From contig PUFA01000072.1 in the NCBI GenBank assembly GCA_003508835.1, positions 2,764,501 to 2,828,500 on the forward strand: 64,000 nucleotides of DNA, given 5' to 3'. Below are positions 22,205 through 32,809 of this stretch, piece by piece (within the stretch, counting starts at the first letter, position 1; each line of letters begins with the position of its first letter). The translations under genes were made by a program, and so were the position numbers. Source of the DNA: Eonycteris spelaea. Lineage: Eukaryota; Chordata; Mammalia; Chiroptera; Pteropodidae. The notes below the pieces were generated by a model. The model searched no databases. It was not told where the DNA came from and saw nothing but the letters and a program-made list of their open reading frames with translations.

Positions 22205-22345
22205 ACATTCTGGTCAACAAATATTTACTGAGCAACAGCTACATCGCAGATAACGGCACTGGGCCAAGGTGATGGTCAAGATGGACAAGGCTCAGGTCTG
22301 TCCACAAGCTCTGGGTCTGGTTTGGAAAACAGAGTCACAGGCAGA
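22205..22345 (-). mobile_element. L2 LINE 3' tail, antisense
   Basis: 'ggtcaacaaatatttactga' then 'gcaacagctacatcgcagat' and 'gatggtcaagatggacaagg' match the reverse-complement L2 3' end. Confidence 0.7.
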
Positions 22346-22891
22346 TCATTTCAAGCTCATGAAGCAAGAAGAGTCTTTCCGGTGTGGGCTGGGAGCGCCT
22401 AGTGAATGTCTTTTATCCCAGCCTCAAGTTCACAGTACACCTGTGGCAAAGATGATGTCATTGCTGGGGCTGAAACAAGACAAAAAGTCAAGGGACTTTT
22501 CGCCAGCAAGTTAGAACAGTCATGTGACAGAGTCTGCAGTTAACTTCTATGGAAAATTATGCAAATAGGCATGGGCTGCCCCATGAAAGCTACATAAGGC
22601 AGGTAGTAGGCCAGAGGAAAACCAAGAACTAACGGAAAGGAATGTGATTCATATCAATCCAGAAAATATTACTTTTGGTCACGGTTCACAGAAGGAAATT
22701 ATGAAGTTGCTCCAAATATTGTAGTCAAAACTCTCATTTCAGAATCCAGTGCTATTTTTGTTGTTGTTGTTTTAGCCATATAATTACAAAGCTCCTGTGG
22801 GTAAGTTAGGGGAAAGCGTTACATACTTAATATCCTGGTTTGGCTTTGATTTCGATCGATGTTGGAATTGGGGTGGGAACTGTCTCAATAT

Positions 22892-22913
22892 TGGAAGGAT
22901 GTTCATCCTTCCA
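22892..22913. repeat. Short perfect inverted repeat
   Basis: 'tggaaggatg' is followed after two bases by its reverse complement 'catccttcca'. Flanking atat sequences extend the pairing with one bulge. Confidence 0.9.
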
Positions 22914-23762
22914 TATGCCTTGCAAACGCGAGGCATAATGAAAGGAAACATGATACAACATTACTTCGGAAATTAGAGGGCCGTCACTACGCAGTGGTGA
23001 TTTTTAATTCTTAGAGATAAATGTATGCAGAAAGTTTCCATAAATAAAATGCTTCCATTTTCTTGAGATTACAGAGCTCGTGTGACAAAATTCGTTCACA
23101 TTATTATGTAAATTTTTACCCATGTAGCATTTCCCTGTTTATCTCAGAAAGCAATTCAAAAGAAGCCATAATACACTAATTACCTCTCTTTTATCAAGTA
23201 TGTTGGGAACTAATAATGCATCAGGGATGTGGAACGTAACGTAATTACAAAGCAACGAGTCCAGAAATTTCCAAAAAGGAAATTCAAAGGTGTCCAGGGG
23301 ACTCTGATGCCTATGGGTAACGGCAGTGAGCAGCTGGAAAAAGACTTAACACAAAGGAACTAGGAAAGTTTTCATACAGATAAGGACATTAGAGGACTCA
23401 GCAGAGAAGCAATGCAAAAAAAAAAAAAAATCAACCTTACAAAATGAATACTTTTCCAAATTGCATGCCAGAAAATACAAGGCAAGGTAAATCAAAGAAA
23501 TATGAATCATTATCCAGAATTTTAAGACCAAAACACTTTTTCATCTACACTTACACACAATGCTTCAAAAACTTACAATGTCAATAATCATGATGCAGAG
23601 CTATTTACTGATTTTAAAAGATGTATATATATATTTTTTTTGCATGGGGAAGCACTGCTAAGAATATGGATCACAGTGATAAAGGAACAGTGTCTGGGAT
23701 AGTGTTTGATTTTACTTTTATTTCTTTTGGTTCATCTACAGCTCATTTTTCCTCCAACCATT

Positions 23763-23803
23763 AATGTATTAATACATTATTTTAGTAATTAAAATTACTA
23801 AAA
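23763..23803. repeat. Two adjacent AT-rich palindromes
   Basis: 'aatgtattaatacatt' (23763-23778) is a perfect 16-base palindrome. It is followed by 11-base arms 'ttttagtaatt' and 'aattactaaaa' around a two-base loop (23780-23803). Confidence 0.9.
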
Positions 23804-24109
23804 ATGTAATTTTCAAGATGATGTTCACAGTAATAAGCTACAAGTTCCTGAAGTGATTTCTGAATCATCAAAAAAAAAAATAGTACATATTTGGAATTAA
23901 ATTTATTATGTTATATTATAAGTCTACCAGGTATTTATTTAATACAGTTCCATGACTTCTGTAGCTGGGTGCTCAGTCATAGGGTGTACACAGAAACTAG
24001 AAAACAAAACCCAGAAAAGCTTGAGGAGAGTAACTGAGACAAGCACAGGAACCAAAAAACAAAGCAAAAAAAAAAAAAAAGTAATATCTCTAATTGTTGT
24101 CTCTTAAAA

Positions 24110-24445
24110 ACTGTTAGTTTTGCAAACTAGCAATTCCACAATTAGAAATTAATTCAAAGAAAATGATCAGAGATGAGCATAAAAGTGTGGCATAAAGGTG
24201 TTTAAAACAGCAGTATATATATATATATAAAAATACTAAGAAAGCATTTTTCCTTTTGGACAAATCATGCAACTATATTTTGAAATATCAGATATAAGTT
24301 ATGAAATTAGGAAAAGAAGTTACGAAAGAGTCCAACAGTGGAAATTTAAGTTACCAGGTGACTATCTGATGTAATACTATGCAATTCATAAAAACTGTTG
24401 TAAAAGTATACTTACGGAAGCAGGTAAATGTCTAAGGTACATTAC
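24110..24445 (+). mobile_element. Old L1 ORF2/3' end fragment
   Basis: 'actagcaattccacaattag', 'aaattaattcaaagaaaatg', 'atcagagatgagcataaaag' and later 'gtaatactatgcaattcata', 'aaaactgttgtaaaagtata' follow the end of L1 ORF2 of an old L1M type. It is interrupted by a (TA)n run at about 24213-24229. Confidence 0.65.
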
Positions 24446-24480
24446 TACACCCTCAATTTATGTGAACATTCCATTCCATG

Positions 24481-24500
24481 CATCTTTTTTTTTTTTTAAC
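24481..24500. repeat. T-rich tract
   Basis: About fourteen consecutive Ts between the L1 fragment and the Tigger fossil. Confidence 0.8.
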
Positions 24501-24624
24501 GTGGGAGAAAACCACATAGAGTCCATCAGTATGAAAAAAATATAGACTCAGTAGGCCAATATGTCATAAAAATATTTCATACATTTTCACGATAAAAATG
24601 CTACAGAAAATTCAGAAAAACCAA

Positions 24625-25802
24625 AATAAATTTTATTTGCTGTCAGTGTCCGTACTGTGATCTAAAGCAATCAACCTTCTCTTTTCAACTGGCACAAAGT
24701 CACTATCTTCATCATTCCCAGTATTTGGAAGTACTGCTTCGGGTTCATTATTTATGTTTATATTTCTGGATGTTCCTTTTCCAACCCTATCTTTTTGCTA
24801 AGTTTTCATAAATCCTTCGCTATTCACTGCAACATTTTAAAAAATCTTTTGGAAATTTTCAGGCTTATGGGATGTTTGGGTCGATACCTAGAATGGCAGT
24901 TCCCAGTTTTGTGGCTACAGAGCTTTGCGATATTCTCTGCAGTGAATGAAACTGGTTCAAGGTCACTGCCTTATTCGTCACAGGATGGGCTTCTGATACT
25001 AAGTAAAGGAATTCTCCAGTTAATTTGTGGTCCCGCAGTAATTCATTAATATCATTTACATGCAAATTGTCAGAACCTTCTTGAACTTTATTTAATAAAT
25101 AATGCCGTTAATCCCTCTTCAATTGTCGGCACCATATTCCCTGGTATAACCACTTCTGGCCAGATCGCTTTCCACAAGCATTTAAAGTTAATGGCTTTTT
25201 ATCACTCAAAGCTAAAGCCATATTCCTGATACAATTTAAAATTGTGTACTTATTCACAGCTTCTGTGATTCATTATCCTCAAGTTTATTAAAAATATCAT
25301 TAAAACTTCATTTAATACAATTAATATTAAAGATGGAAATAATGCCTTGATCTAAAGGTTGGATCCAGGAAGTTGTATTTGGTGGCAAATATGCAACTTT
25401 TATATTTTAGATGTTCTAAATTGTGTGGATGATCAGGTGCACTATCTAAAAGTTTTTTAAAAGGAAAACATTCTCCTTCATATATTTTTCAATTTCTACA
25501 GCAAAACATTTGTAAAACCAATCCCGAAAAACATCAGCAGTCACACATGTTTTATTTGCCATTTGATGAACAGATTATTAATTATTCTGTTAGTATTAGT
25601 TCTTTGTATGCTGCTGAGTTAAGCTACTGTTTTTTAGAAAGAATAATTACCAATAATGGAAATGAAAAAGAACTGTGTAAAATGAGACCGCGTAAACGGA
25701 AACCACATAAAAAATCCGTGTAAACGGGGGTGGGGGGGCATTTCTTATCACATATAAAAAACTTACGTAAAAAAATACTAGGTAAATCGAGGGACATGTG
25801 TA
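24625..25802 (-). pseudogene. Tigger (pogo-superfamily) transposon with broken transposase
   Basis: On the minus strand, 25465-25380 reads LLDSAPDHPHNLEHL, the second-aspartate region of the pogo DDE domain (D-S-A where D-N-A is usual). The next conserved block, at about 25390-25340 and one frame away, reads LPPNTTSWIQPLDQG. Just upstream of these (about 25545-25500) the frame reads ADVFRDWFYKCF, again typical. The C-terminal part survives as an open stretch at 25065-24865 (MHVNDINELLRDH...). Frameshifts and stops separate the pieces. From 25565 to the right end only UTR-like sequence and a terminal repeat ('gtaaatcgagggacatg' near 25781-25798) remain, so the DNA-binding N-terminus and first catalytic aspartate appear deleted. 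It belongs to the family of domesticated TIGD genes but is a dead copy. The left end is uncertain. Confidence 0.85.
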
Positions 25803-25804
25803 GG

Positions 25805-26055
25805 TAGAAAAAAAGAAAGCTGGCTACGAAGTAGCATGGTACCCATTTTTAAATACATTAATAAGGGCATACATCAAAATGGTAATAACAACTATTCTGT
25901 GGAGTAAGATTACTGTCACAGTAAATATTTCAAAAATTAAAAACATGACTCTCAAACAAATACAAAATAAAGATGTCGAAACTATTCAACTCACTAATAT
26001 GAGGCAACCGCTAAGGTGGTAAAGCTGGTTGGTTCAGATAAGAATTAGAGTCCAC
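25805..26055. other. No gene seen
   Basis: AT-rich spacer between the Tigger right end and an L1 tail. Confidence 0.5.
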
Positions 26056-26059
26056 CAAG

Positions 26060-26262
26060 AAAGGCACTCTGGAAGGATGGCTGAGTTGGAGGGTGGGGAG
26101 GGTCGGCTAACAGGTTTCTTTTTGGAGCGATGAAAATGTTCGAAGATGGAATGTGATGGTTGCATAACTCCGAAAATACTGGAAACCATTGAACTGTACG
26201 CTTTACATGAGTGAACTGTATATTTGGTGAGTTATACCAAAGTTATTTTTTAAGAAGATGAA
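26060..26262 (+). mobile_element. Old L1 3' UTR
   Basis: 'gcgatgaaaatgttcgaaga', 'tggaatgtgatggttgcata', 'ggaaaccattgaactgtacg', 'ctttacatgagtgaactgta' and 'ggtgagttataccaaagtta' match the end of an L1M-type 3' UTR in plus orientation. Confidence 0.75.
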
Positions 26263-26514
26263 CTTCGATGGCCTTGTTAAGCAATGTTCCCTGAAAAACA
26301 CTGAAAGGCCCACTACTCACCTTTATGCACTGTTTCCAAATTTTAAATAATTTTATCAACATTAAAGTTTATCCTTTTTGAGATTTTTTTTCCCCTAAAT
26401 TTTCTGGATTAAGCATGGATCTCTGGAAAGGTTCTTTCTTGTTCATGGATATTTGAAACATGTCGTCAAGTGTTTTCTGATCAGCCTGGGTTCCTCTCAG
26501 TCTCTCAACCTGGC

Positions 26515-26745
26515 AGGATGGTAGGGTAGTGTCCTGGGTCCTCACCCTTATTCCCCACTCACCAGCCATGTGATCCTGGGCACATTCACTTCCGAACCTC
26601 AATTCTCTCCAAACTCAAAAAGGGAAATGAACACTGCCAACCTCGCCGGACTGTGAAGGACCAGACGGGACGATGTAAATAAGGTCTGGCCTAGACTTGA
26701 GACATAGTGGGCATGGCACAAATAATTCCTTTTGACTTTCTTTCC
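26515..26745 (+). mobile_element. MIR SINE
   Basis: 'cagccatgtgatcctgggca' gives the MIR core. It is followed by 'acctcaattctctccaaact', 'actgccaacctcgccggact' and 'gggcatggcacaaataattc', the MIR 3' half. Confidence 0.75.
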
Positions 26746-26749
26746 TTCT

Positions 26750-28590
26750 GATTTTGTGGAAACACCCGATAATGAATTTCTGTTTCCCTTGACAAGCGAG
26801 AAAAAATTGGAGAAATGCTAACGGGATTCACGGACTCTAAGTAATGATCCAGACTAGTTCCACCCTGTCACCCTCAATGAGCAAATGCAGGGATGTCTGT
26901 GCGTGGCTGTGTGTGGGCTGTGAGCAGGGGTGACATCCTCCCCTGAGGACCACAGCCCCCGAACTGGCACGGCGAAGCTCCGATCTTTTAGAAGCCACCA
27001 CCCCACGTTGGGCTCCAGGGAGGTTGGGCCTCATCGGTTGTGAAAAACTTGAACCTTTATTGATCAAACTGATTGATCCAGTTCTGGTTCTTCTGCTCCC
27101 TCACCTTTTTTCTCGAAATCCTTCAGAGAAATTCTATATGTGTTTGTCCCCATTTACCACTGAGCGGTTCACATATAAGAGAAGCCACTTCCTCACCAGA
27201 GGTCAAGTCCAACTGTGCCACACCTTTTCATGAAACCAAGTAGAGACGGGACAGGGAGCAACGCAGCAAGATACGGTCCCCTCTGTAGAGGTAGAAATCC
27301 AATTTCCACCTCTTCATTCCATTTTTTTTTTTAAACCCACTGTTCCAGATGCAGAAAACTTAGAAAACGGTCCAACTTGTCCAACTCGTTCAGACTCATC
27401 AGTCTGAAAATGTGTTTTATAGTTGCTCGCCCCTAACATCGAGACGGGCCCGAAATCACAGCTCTGCTCTGTCATGCCAGTATTTTCCTGTGACTGTCCA
27501 GCCTGTGCCACGTTGCTACAGTTCAGTTCCGTTCGGTATACCTGTACTGGGTATCTGTCATATGCCAGACGCTGGCGTGTACGAGACGCACAACCTGAGG
27601 GAGCAGGCACTAATTAGCAGACAGACACAACACACGTCCAGCTGTGACAAACGGTCTCCGAGAGGTGCCATCTACGTCCCTGCCTGACGGCAGAGTTCCA
27701 AATGCATTTAATTTACCAGCGTATCCAACCTTTCTTTCTGATGTATTACCTACTGATGCCACCGACATAAACTTTGCCACTTATGGGAACCAAAATACTA
27801 GGGCAATAAAATCTATTCGGTCGGCAAACGCAAAATGAATCTCAAGTTCAGGAAATCAAAGAAAATATCCGAAATAAGGTTGAAGTTGACTTACTCAATA
27901 TATCCTCATGCTCTACAATGTCACAGAATACCTGTGTGAACAAGATAAACTAAAAACAAAAACAAAAACAAAACAAAAAAGGGTACCAAGTGCAGGCCAA
28001 AGAAAGGTTTAGAAAAGGGTGTGTTCCTTCTCTCACTTGAAATACAACCGACAATGCTGTCTAATCAAACACGTAGTTGGAGCTGTTAGTTGCCTATCAG
28101 CCCAGGTGGGGAACGCTGACCAAAAGATTGTTCTGGAAGTTTTCATTCATTGCGTTTCCTCTTCTACTCAAGGAGTTTGACATTTGTTTCAGAGCTGCAG
28201 TGCACTGCCTTGGCTGTCTCCCTAATAATTAAATCCTAAACTATCGAGTCCTTCAAGGCCGTGTCAAAAGGGCAATTCTTGGTATCGAGAGGAAGGGCTC
28301 ACGGTACCCTTCAGGCCTGCACCGCGCACACGCAGCGGGCTAACCAGATCTTCACAGATCAGGGCCCGAGGGCCCGCTGGGGCCACCGAGGTCCGTTTGT
28401 GGTTCTGTCTCTACCCCGTAAAAAGGCAAAGCGGTTCCGGTCCGTTAAGCATCGGCTCTGAAATATGTCAGGGGAACTCCTTTCTTGGCATATGACCCTG
28501 GGTTTCCTTTCAGTGGCTTTTCTGGGACATGCGGCCAAACCTTGTTATTTTCAACCCCCTTCCCCACTCCCCAAAGATCTCATTTCGAAA
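26750..28590. other. No gene seen
   Basis: Mixed composition. A (AAAAC)n run lies at about 27953-27980. The short frames around 27314-27838 have no recognisable domain. Confidence 0.5.
27953..27980. repeat. (AAAAC)n simple repeat
   Basis: Several aaaac units with minor length changes, ending in aaaaaa. Confidence 0.85.
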
Positions 28591-28592
28591 CA

Positions 28593-28650
28593 TAATATCT
28601 GTCCATGGATGCATATATATATTTGTGGATGCGTCCATGGACAGATATTA
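28593..28650. repeat. 58-base near-perfect inverted repeat (hairpin)
   Basis: The left arm 28593-28613 is 'taatatctgtccatggatgc' plus a. The right arm 28630-28650 is its reverse complement with a single difference, which becomes a G-U pair in RNA. The loop is 16 bases, mostly alternating TA then ttgtgg. Pairing stops sharply at the TA dinucleotides that end both arms. It could be a short palindromic transposon remnant with TA target duplication, or a small-RNA hairpin. I recognise no named family. Confidence 0.9.
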
Positions 28651-28654
28651 GGAT

Positions 28655-29280
28655 CACTGTGTAAAAGAGATCTCTCCGAGTCATCTTTAAAAGTCCTAAT
28701 GAAAAGTTACACCAACAGTGTCCCTGTAGGCCTCTGTATTTATGGACACACATGTGGATCCCGAATCCTTTCTTTCCTCTAAGACTGGCCAGTGGGCCTT
28801 GGCACTCACCAGCTATTTCCAAAGCTGCTCTCTTTCCTTAAAACACATGAATACTTGTATGTAGGGGTTAGAAGATTTAACCCAACTGGTCATGTGTGTT
28901 TCTGTCAGAAACAGCCACAGCTACCCAACTCCACGCTTACGTGTGCGCAGACAGCTTCCTGTCCTACCTCTAAATGCTTCCTCAGTAACCCAAGTGACGG
29001 AATTAGGCCGCTTGGTGAACAAATTAATGTGAAATATCCTTTAAAAAGGCTTCACAACTCCAGTGACTCTCCAACATCCAAAATCACACAGTTCCTATTA
29101 ACCCAGTGAACATGACATAGAATGACAGATCAACTGTTCAACAGATACCTACACAAACTTTTTCTTTCTTTTTTTACAAATTAAGATTACCTGCACCAAA
29201 TGGAAAATAATACTAATTTGAATAACTTTTGTTTCAGAGATCTCTCTTCACCTTGTGTTTTAGCATATCCAAATAAAAGA
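28655..29280. other. No gene seen
   Basis: Unique-looking sequence with no recognisable repeat or coding motif. Confidence 0.5.
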
Positions 29281-29322
29281 GAACTGGCAAAATGAGACCA
29301 TATATGGCTCCTAAAGAAGCTA

Positions 29323-29392
29323 ATAAGGAGTTACTAAAAGGAAAACCATTTCCAGGAGAGATGGAGTTATCGGCAAGGAGACATAGCTCTAA
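29323..29392. repeat. Copy A of a diverged local duplication
   Basis: Shares 'aaggagttactaaaa', a ccatt(t)cc block, 'gagttatcggcaa' and a final agctct with copy B at 29926-30007, in the same orientation. Copy A lacks about 20 bases present in copy B. Confidence 0.55.
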
Positions 29393-29925
29393 GAAAAGAT
29401 TAGTCACGTCAATACTCATCATAGCAAAAAAAGTTTTAAAAATAAAAGCACCAATAAATATCACTTTAATTTAAAAATGCACTAGAGTGGGCTATTTACT
29501 ATTCATTACAGGGTTCTACAAAAACAAAACAAAACGAAACAGAAAAACATGATTGCCCAGCTAAAGCAAACCATTCTTCAAGTATTTTGCTTATGACAAA
29601 ATTTATTTAGTCAAAAGCCCTCATTTACAGATGAGGAAAATGAGGCAGTCGACCAGTAATATCATAATGTGCTTAATAAATCCAGATGAACTACAAGAAA
29701 TCTGGTTACATAACATGGAACGGGAGTATTGTTAACACTGCCCCATTCAACAACACACCAGTATCAGGGAGATCTGTTCACCGTATCGGGGTCACACCAT
29801 ACTATGCCCTAAATGCGAGTCGGTAGGCTACTATCTGTGTGAAAAGACCTCCCCACATCCCCACCTGCAAACCAGGGCAAGATGTTTAGTCATCCTCTCT
29901 AAGATTGTTCAAAAAAAGAAGAAAG

Positions 29926-30007
29926 TAAGGAGTTACTAAAATGGAGAGCCATTCCTGTTATGCATTTCTGTCTTTTGGGGAAATGAAGCTATCGGCAAAC
30001 AACTCTA
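29926..30007. repeat. Copy B of a diverged local duplication
   Basis: Contains 'aaggagttactaaaatgg', 'gccattcctg' and 'gaagctatcggcaaacaa', matching copy A at 29323-29392. It could be a local duplication or two copies of an unnamed dispersed repeat. Confidence 0.55.
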
Positions 30008-30138
30008 CTGTGGGCTCAGTTTGAATGCTGGCAGTGTTTCGCTTTCATTTTAAAAAATGTCCTGCTGTGATGAAAAGTGAATCCTTCCATCGTATCCAAC
30101 GTCAACCCTAGGTTTCAACCTAGGACATGAGAAATTTA

Positions 30139-30163
30139 GGGGTTTTGTTTTGTTTTGTTTTTA
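30139..30163. repeat. (TTTTG)n simple repeat
   Basis: About four ttttg units. Confidence 0.85.
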
Positions 30164-30539
30164 AGAAGGAAGACGTCACCAAATTCCCATACCGATTCCC
30201 TTTCTTGACCACCAGGTGAAGACCCTACCCGTGGCACCCAGAATCGCGAAAAGAAGTGAAAATGAGGACGACTTTATTTAAAAAGTAAACTTCTAAATTT
30301 GTGTGCTCTGGACCAAAATGTAAGAAATGATAAATGTCTAGATTTTATGTGGAATCCGTATCAATTTTCCATAGCAGAGATTCCATCTTCTTTGTTTTTG
30401 TTTTTTTAATTGAATATGGCTAATTGTTGGCAAATAATACTTTGCCAAGACATCTGTCTTGTTCTGAAGTTAAGGAGAAAAGTATGTGGGGAAGAAAGGG
30501 AGGGAGAAAGCTACTCATGGCTCATTGGGAAATACTTTC

Positions 30540-30655
30540 CAGAATGACTCAGACCCCCACCCTTGTCTCCACAAGCGAAGACCCAGAAGCCCAGAGGGGG
30601 CTTTGCGAGGCCACACGGCTTGTGACCAGCTCAGGAGGATGGGGACACAGGCCTC
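30540..30655 (-). mobile_element. MIR SINE fragment, antisense
   Basis: 'gaagacccagaagcccagag', 'ggggctttgcgaggccacac', 'ggcttgtgaccagctcagga' correspond to the reverse complement of MIR (aactgaggcccagagaggtc then ggtcacacagctagt). Confidence 0.55.
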
Positions 30656-30659
30656 CCTG

Positions 30660-31500
30660 GGTCAGCTCGTGCTCTGTCAGCTGGGATGTGTGGGACTAAT
30701 CTCTATTTCTCTCAGCTCTCCGCCCCCAGCCCCAGACCCTTCATCCACCCCCCCACACACACACATTATTTTCACATTCCAACACTGCAGGCTCAGTATA
30801 GCGAGATCCAGCCCCATCCTTACACCGTGAGCTAGGATTTCAGTAACTCCTCATGATGCCCACCCGGGCTCTGTACACACCTGCCACTCAACACAATGAC
30901 TGCTGGCGCCCTCAGGTGTATAGCATTCGAGTCTCTTCACGTCTGAGGTAAGACTAATTTCTTATTTCAGAGAGCTACATGGCCCCACGAAGAAAACCTT
31001 TGACTTATGGCTGAGATTACATTAGGTTATACCAACTGAGGCATCTGTATGAAGAAAAAGCTTTTGATTTTTTTTTTAATGCTGAATTTCATACAAATAC
31101 CTCCGCAGAATATTTTAAATACTATTGGGGCCAATCAATTCCCTTGAGGGGCAAAAGCCAGTTACCCCACAGACTCAAAGCAACCCTTGTTCACTGTCGG
31201 CGCCAACGTTTTTCTCCACACAGTGCTGCTGTTAGAGATCCGACACACCATGTGTCAAAATTTCCTGACAGATAAATGGTTAGGATAAGCCAAATATAAT
31301 GACTACCCAATAATAATGAATTCTCAGGGCAGCCTGGAAGTAAAGTGCCCTTTTCAGCAAAACCAGTCTTGTTTGCAAAATAGCGCGTAGGATTCAAGTT
31401 CTTGCGGTTAGTCCCTGGCGGGTTCCTAGTTGTTCATTCATTTATTGACTTAAGTTACTGATGATGTAACAATGTTTCTGCCAAAAGAGATAAGAAAACC
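30660..31500. other. No gene seen
   Basis: A CA-rich patch lies at about 30750-30766 and a T-rich run at 31067-31078. No firm repeat call. Confidence 0.5.
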
Positions 31501-31504
31501 ATCA

Positions 31505-32805
31505 CCCTCATTAAAAAATTTTAGTCAATTAAAATGAAAAATTACAAAATTCTAGAAGATAACCCAGAAGAAAATCTAGATGCCCTTGGGTATGGCAATG
31601 ACTTTGTACGTCCAACACCGGAGTTACAATCCATGCAAGAAATAATTGATAAGCTGGACTTCATTAAATGAACAACTTCTCTGTAAAAGATAGTATCGAG
31701 AGTGAGAAGACAAGCCACAGACTGGGAGAAAATACTTGTGAAAGACACCTCTCATAAAGGACTGTTTGTTATCTAAAATATGACAAAGAACTCTTAAAAC
31801 TCAACAATAAGAAAATAAGCAACCTGATTAAAAAATGAGCCAAAGACCTTAACAGACACCTCATCAAAGAAGACAAACAGATGGCACATCAGCATAGGAA
31901 AAGATGCTCCGCATCACATGTCGTCAGGGAAATACAAATTAAAATAAGGAGAGACCACTACGCACCCATTAGTAAGGCCAAAATCCATACACCCAATGCC
32001 AGTGAGGATGTCTCATTCGGTGTTGGCGGGAATGTCAGTCAAATGGTACAGACACTGCGGAAGACCAGTGGTTCCTGACAAAACTAAACATCTTTACCAT
32101 ATGATCCAGCGATTGTGCTGCTTGATATTCTCCCAAATGATCTGAAAACTTATGTCCACACAATAACCTGCATGTGGATGCTTACGGCAGCTTTAGTCAT
32201 AACGGCCCAAACTTGGAAGTAATCAAGACTCCCTTCAGTCGGTGAACGGACAAACGGTGGTGCATCCAGTTAATGGGACATTGCTCAGCACTGGAAAGGA
32301 GTGAGCTACCCAGCCACGAAAAAGCCATGGAGGAACCGTAAATGCGTATTACTAAGAAGACAGTCTGAAAAGGCTGAATACTGCCTGATTCCAACCGCAT
32401 GACATTCTGGAAAAGACAAAACTATAAAGACAATAAAAGAATCAGTGGTAGCCAAAAGGTAGGGACGGAGTGGGATGACCAGGTGGAGCACGGAGGACTT
32501 TCAGGGCTGTGACATTATTTTGTCTGATACAATACAGTGGTACACGTCATGATACCTTTTGTCAAAACCCAAAGAATATGCCACACCCGAGAGGGAACTC
32601 TAATGTGAACTATGGACTTTGGGTGATAATGACATGTCAGTTGGAAGTTCATCTACCGTAACAAATGCCTCTGGTATGGGATGCTGGTGGGGGAGGTAGA
32701 TGAGGAATCTGCACCTTCCACAGTTGTTATCTATCTGAAGCTGCTCTAAAGAAAACCCAAAATTTTCTTTAAAAAAAAACCCCACAAACCTATAGAATCT
32801 CAAGG
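31505..32805 (+). mobile_element. L1 LINE 3' end (L1MB-like), ORF2 remnant plus 3' UTR
   Basis: The ORF2 C-terminal part is clear: 'gaagaaaatctagatgccct', 'gatagtatcgagagtgagaa', 'gcatcacatgtcgtcaggga', 'aggagagaccactacgcacc', 'accatatgatccagcgattg' and 'acttatgtccacacaataac'. It then passes into a 3' UTR with 'atgtgaactatggactttgg', 'gtaacaaatgcctctggtat' and 'aagctgctctaaagaaaac', and an A-rich tail near 32770-32780. Stops and frameshifts throughout show it is inactive. The 5' end is truncated, as is usual for L1. The 3' UTR is the same type as that at 18278-18505. Confidence 0.85.
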
Positions 32806-32809
32806 CTAA

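Larger units (their letters stand above)
22350..24105. other. No gene seen; AT-rich with short palindromes
   Basis: Contains a (GTT)n run at 22755-22773, a 10-base-arm hairpin at 22892-22913, a pair of AT palindromes at 23763-23803, and A-rich runs at about 23416-23430, 23870-23880 and 24066-24080. No coding frame beyond chance length. Confidence 0.5.

Noticed and set aside
28593..28650. CRISPR-like or bacterial terminator reading of the hairpin
   Set aside because: There is a single hairpin with no spacer array, in clearly mammalian repeat-bearing DNA.
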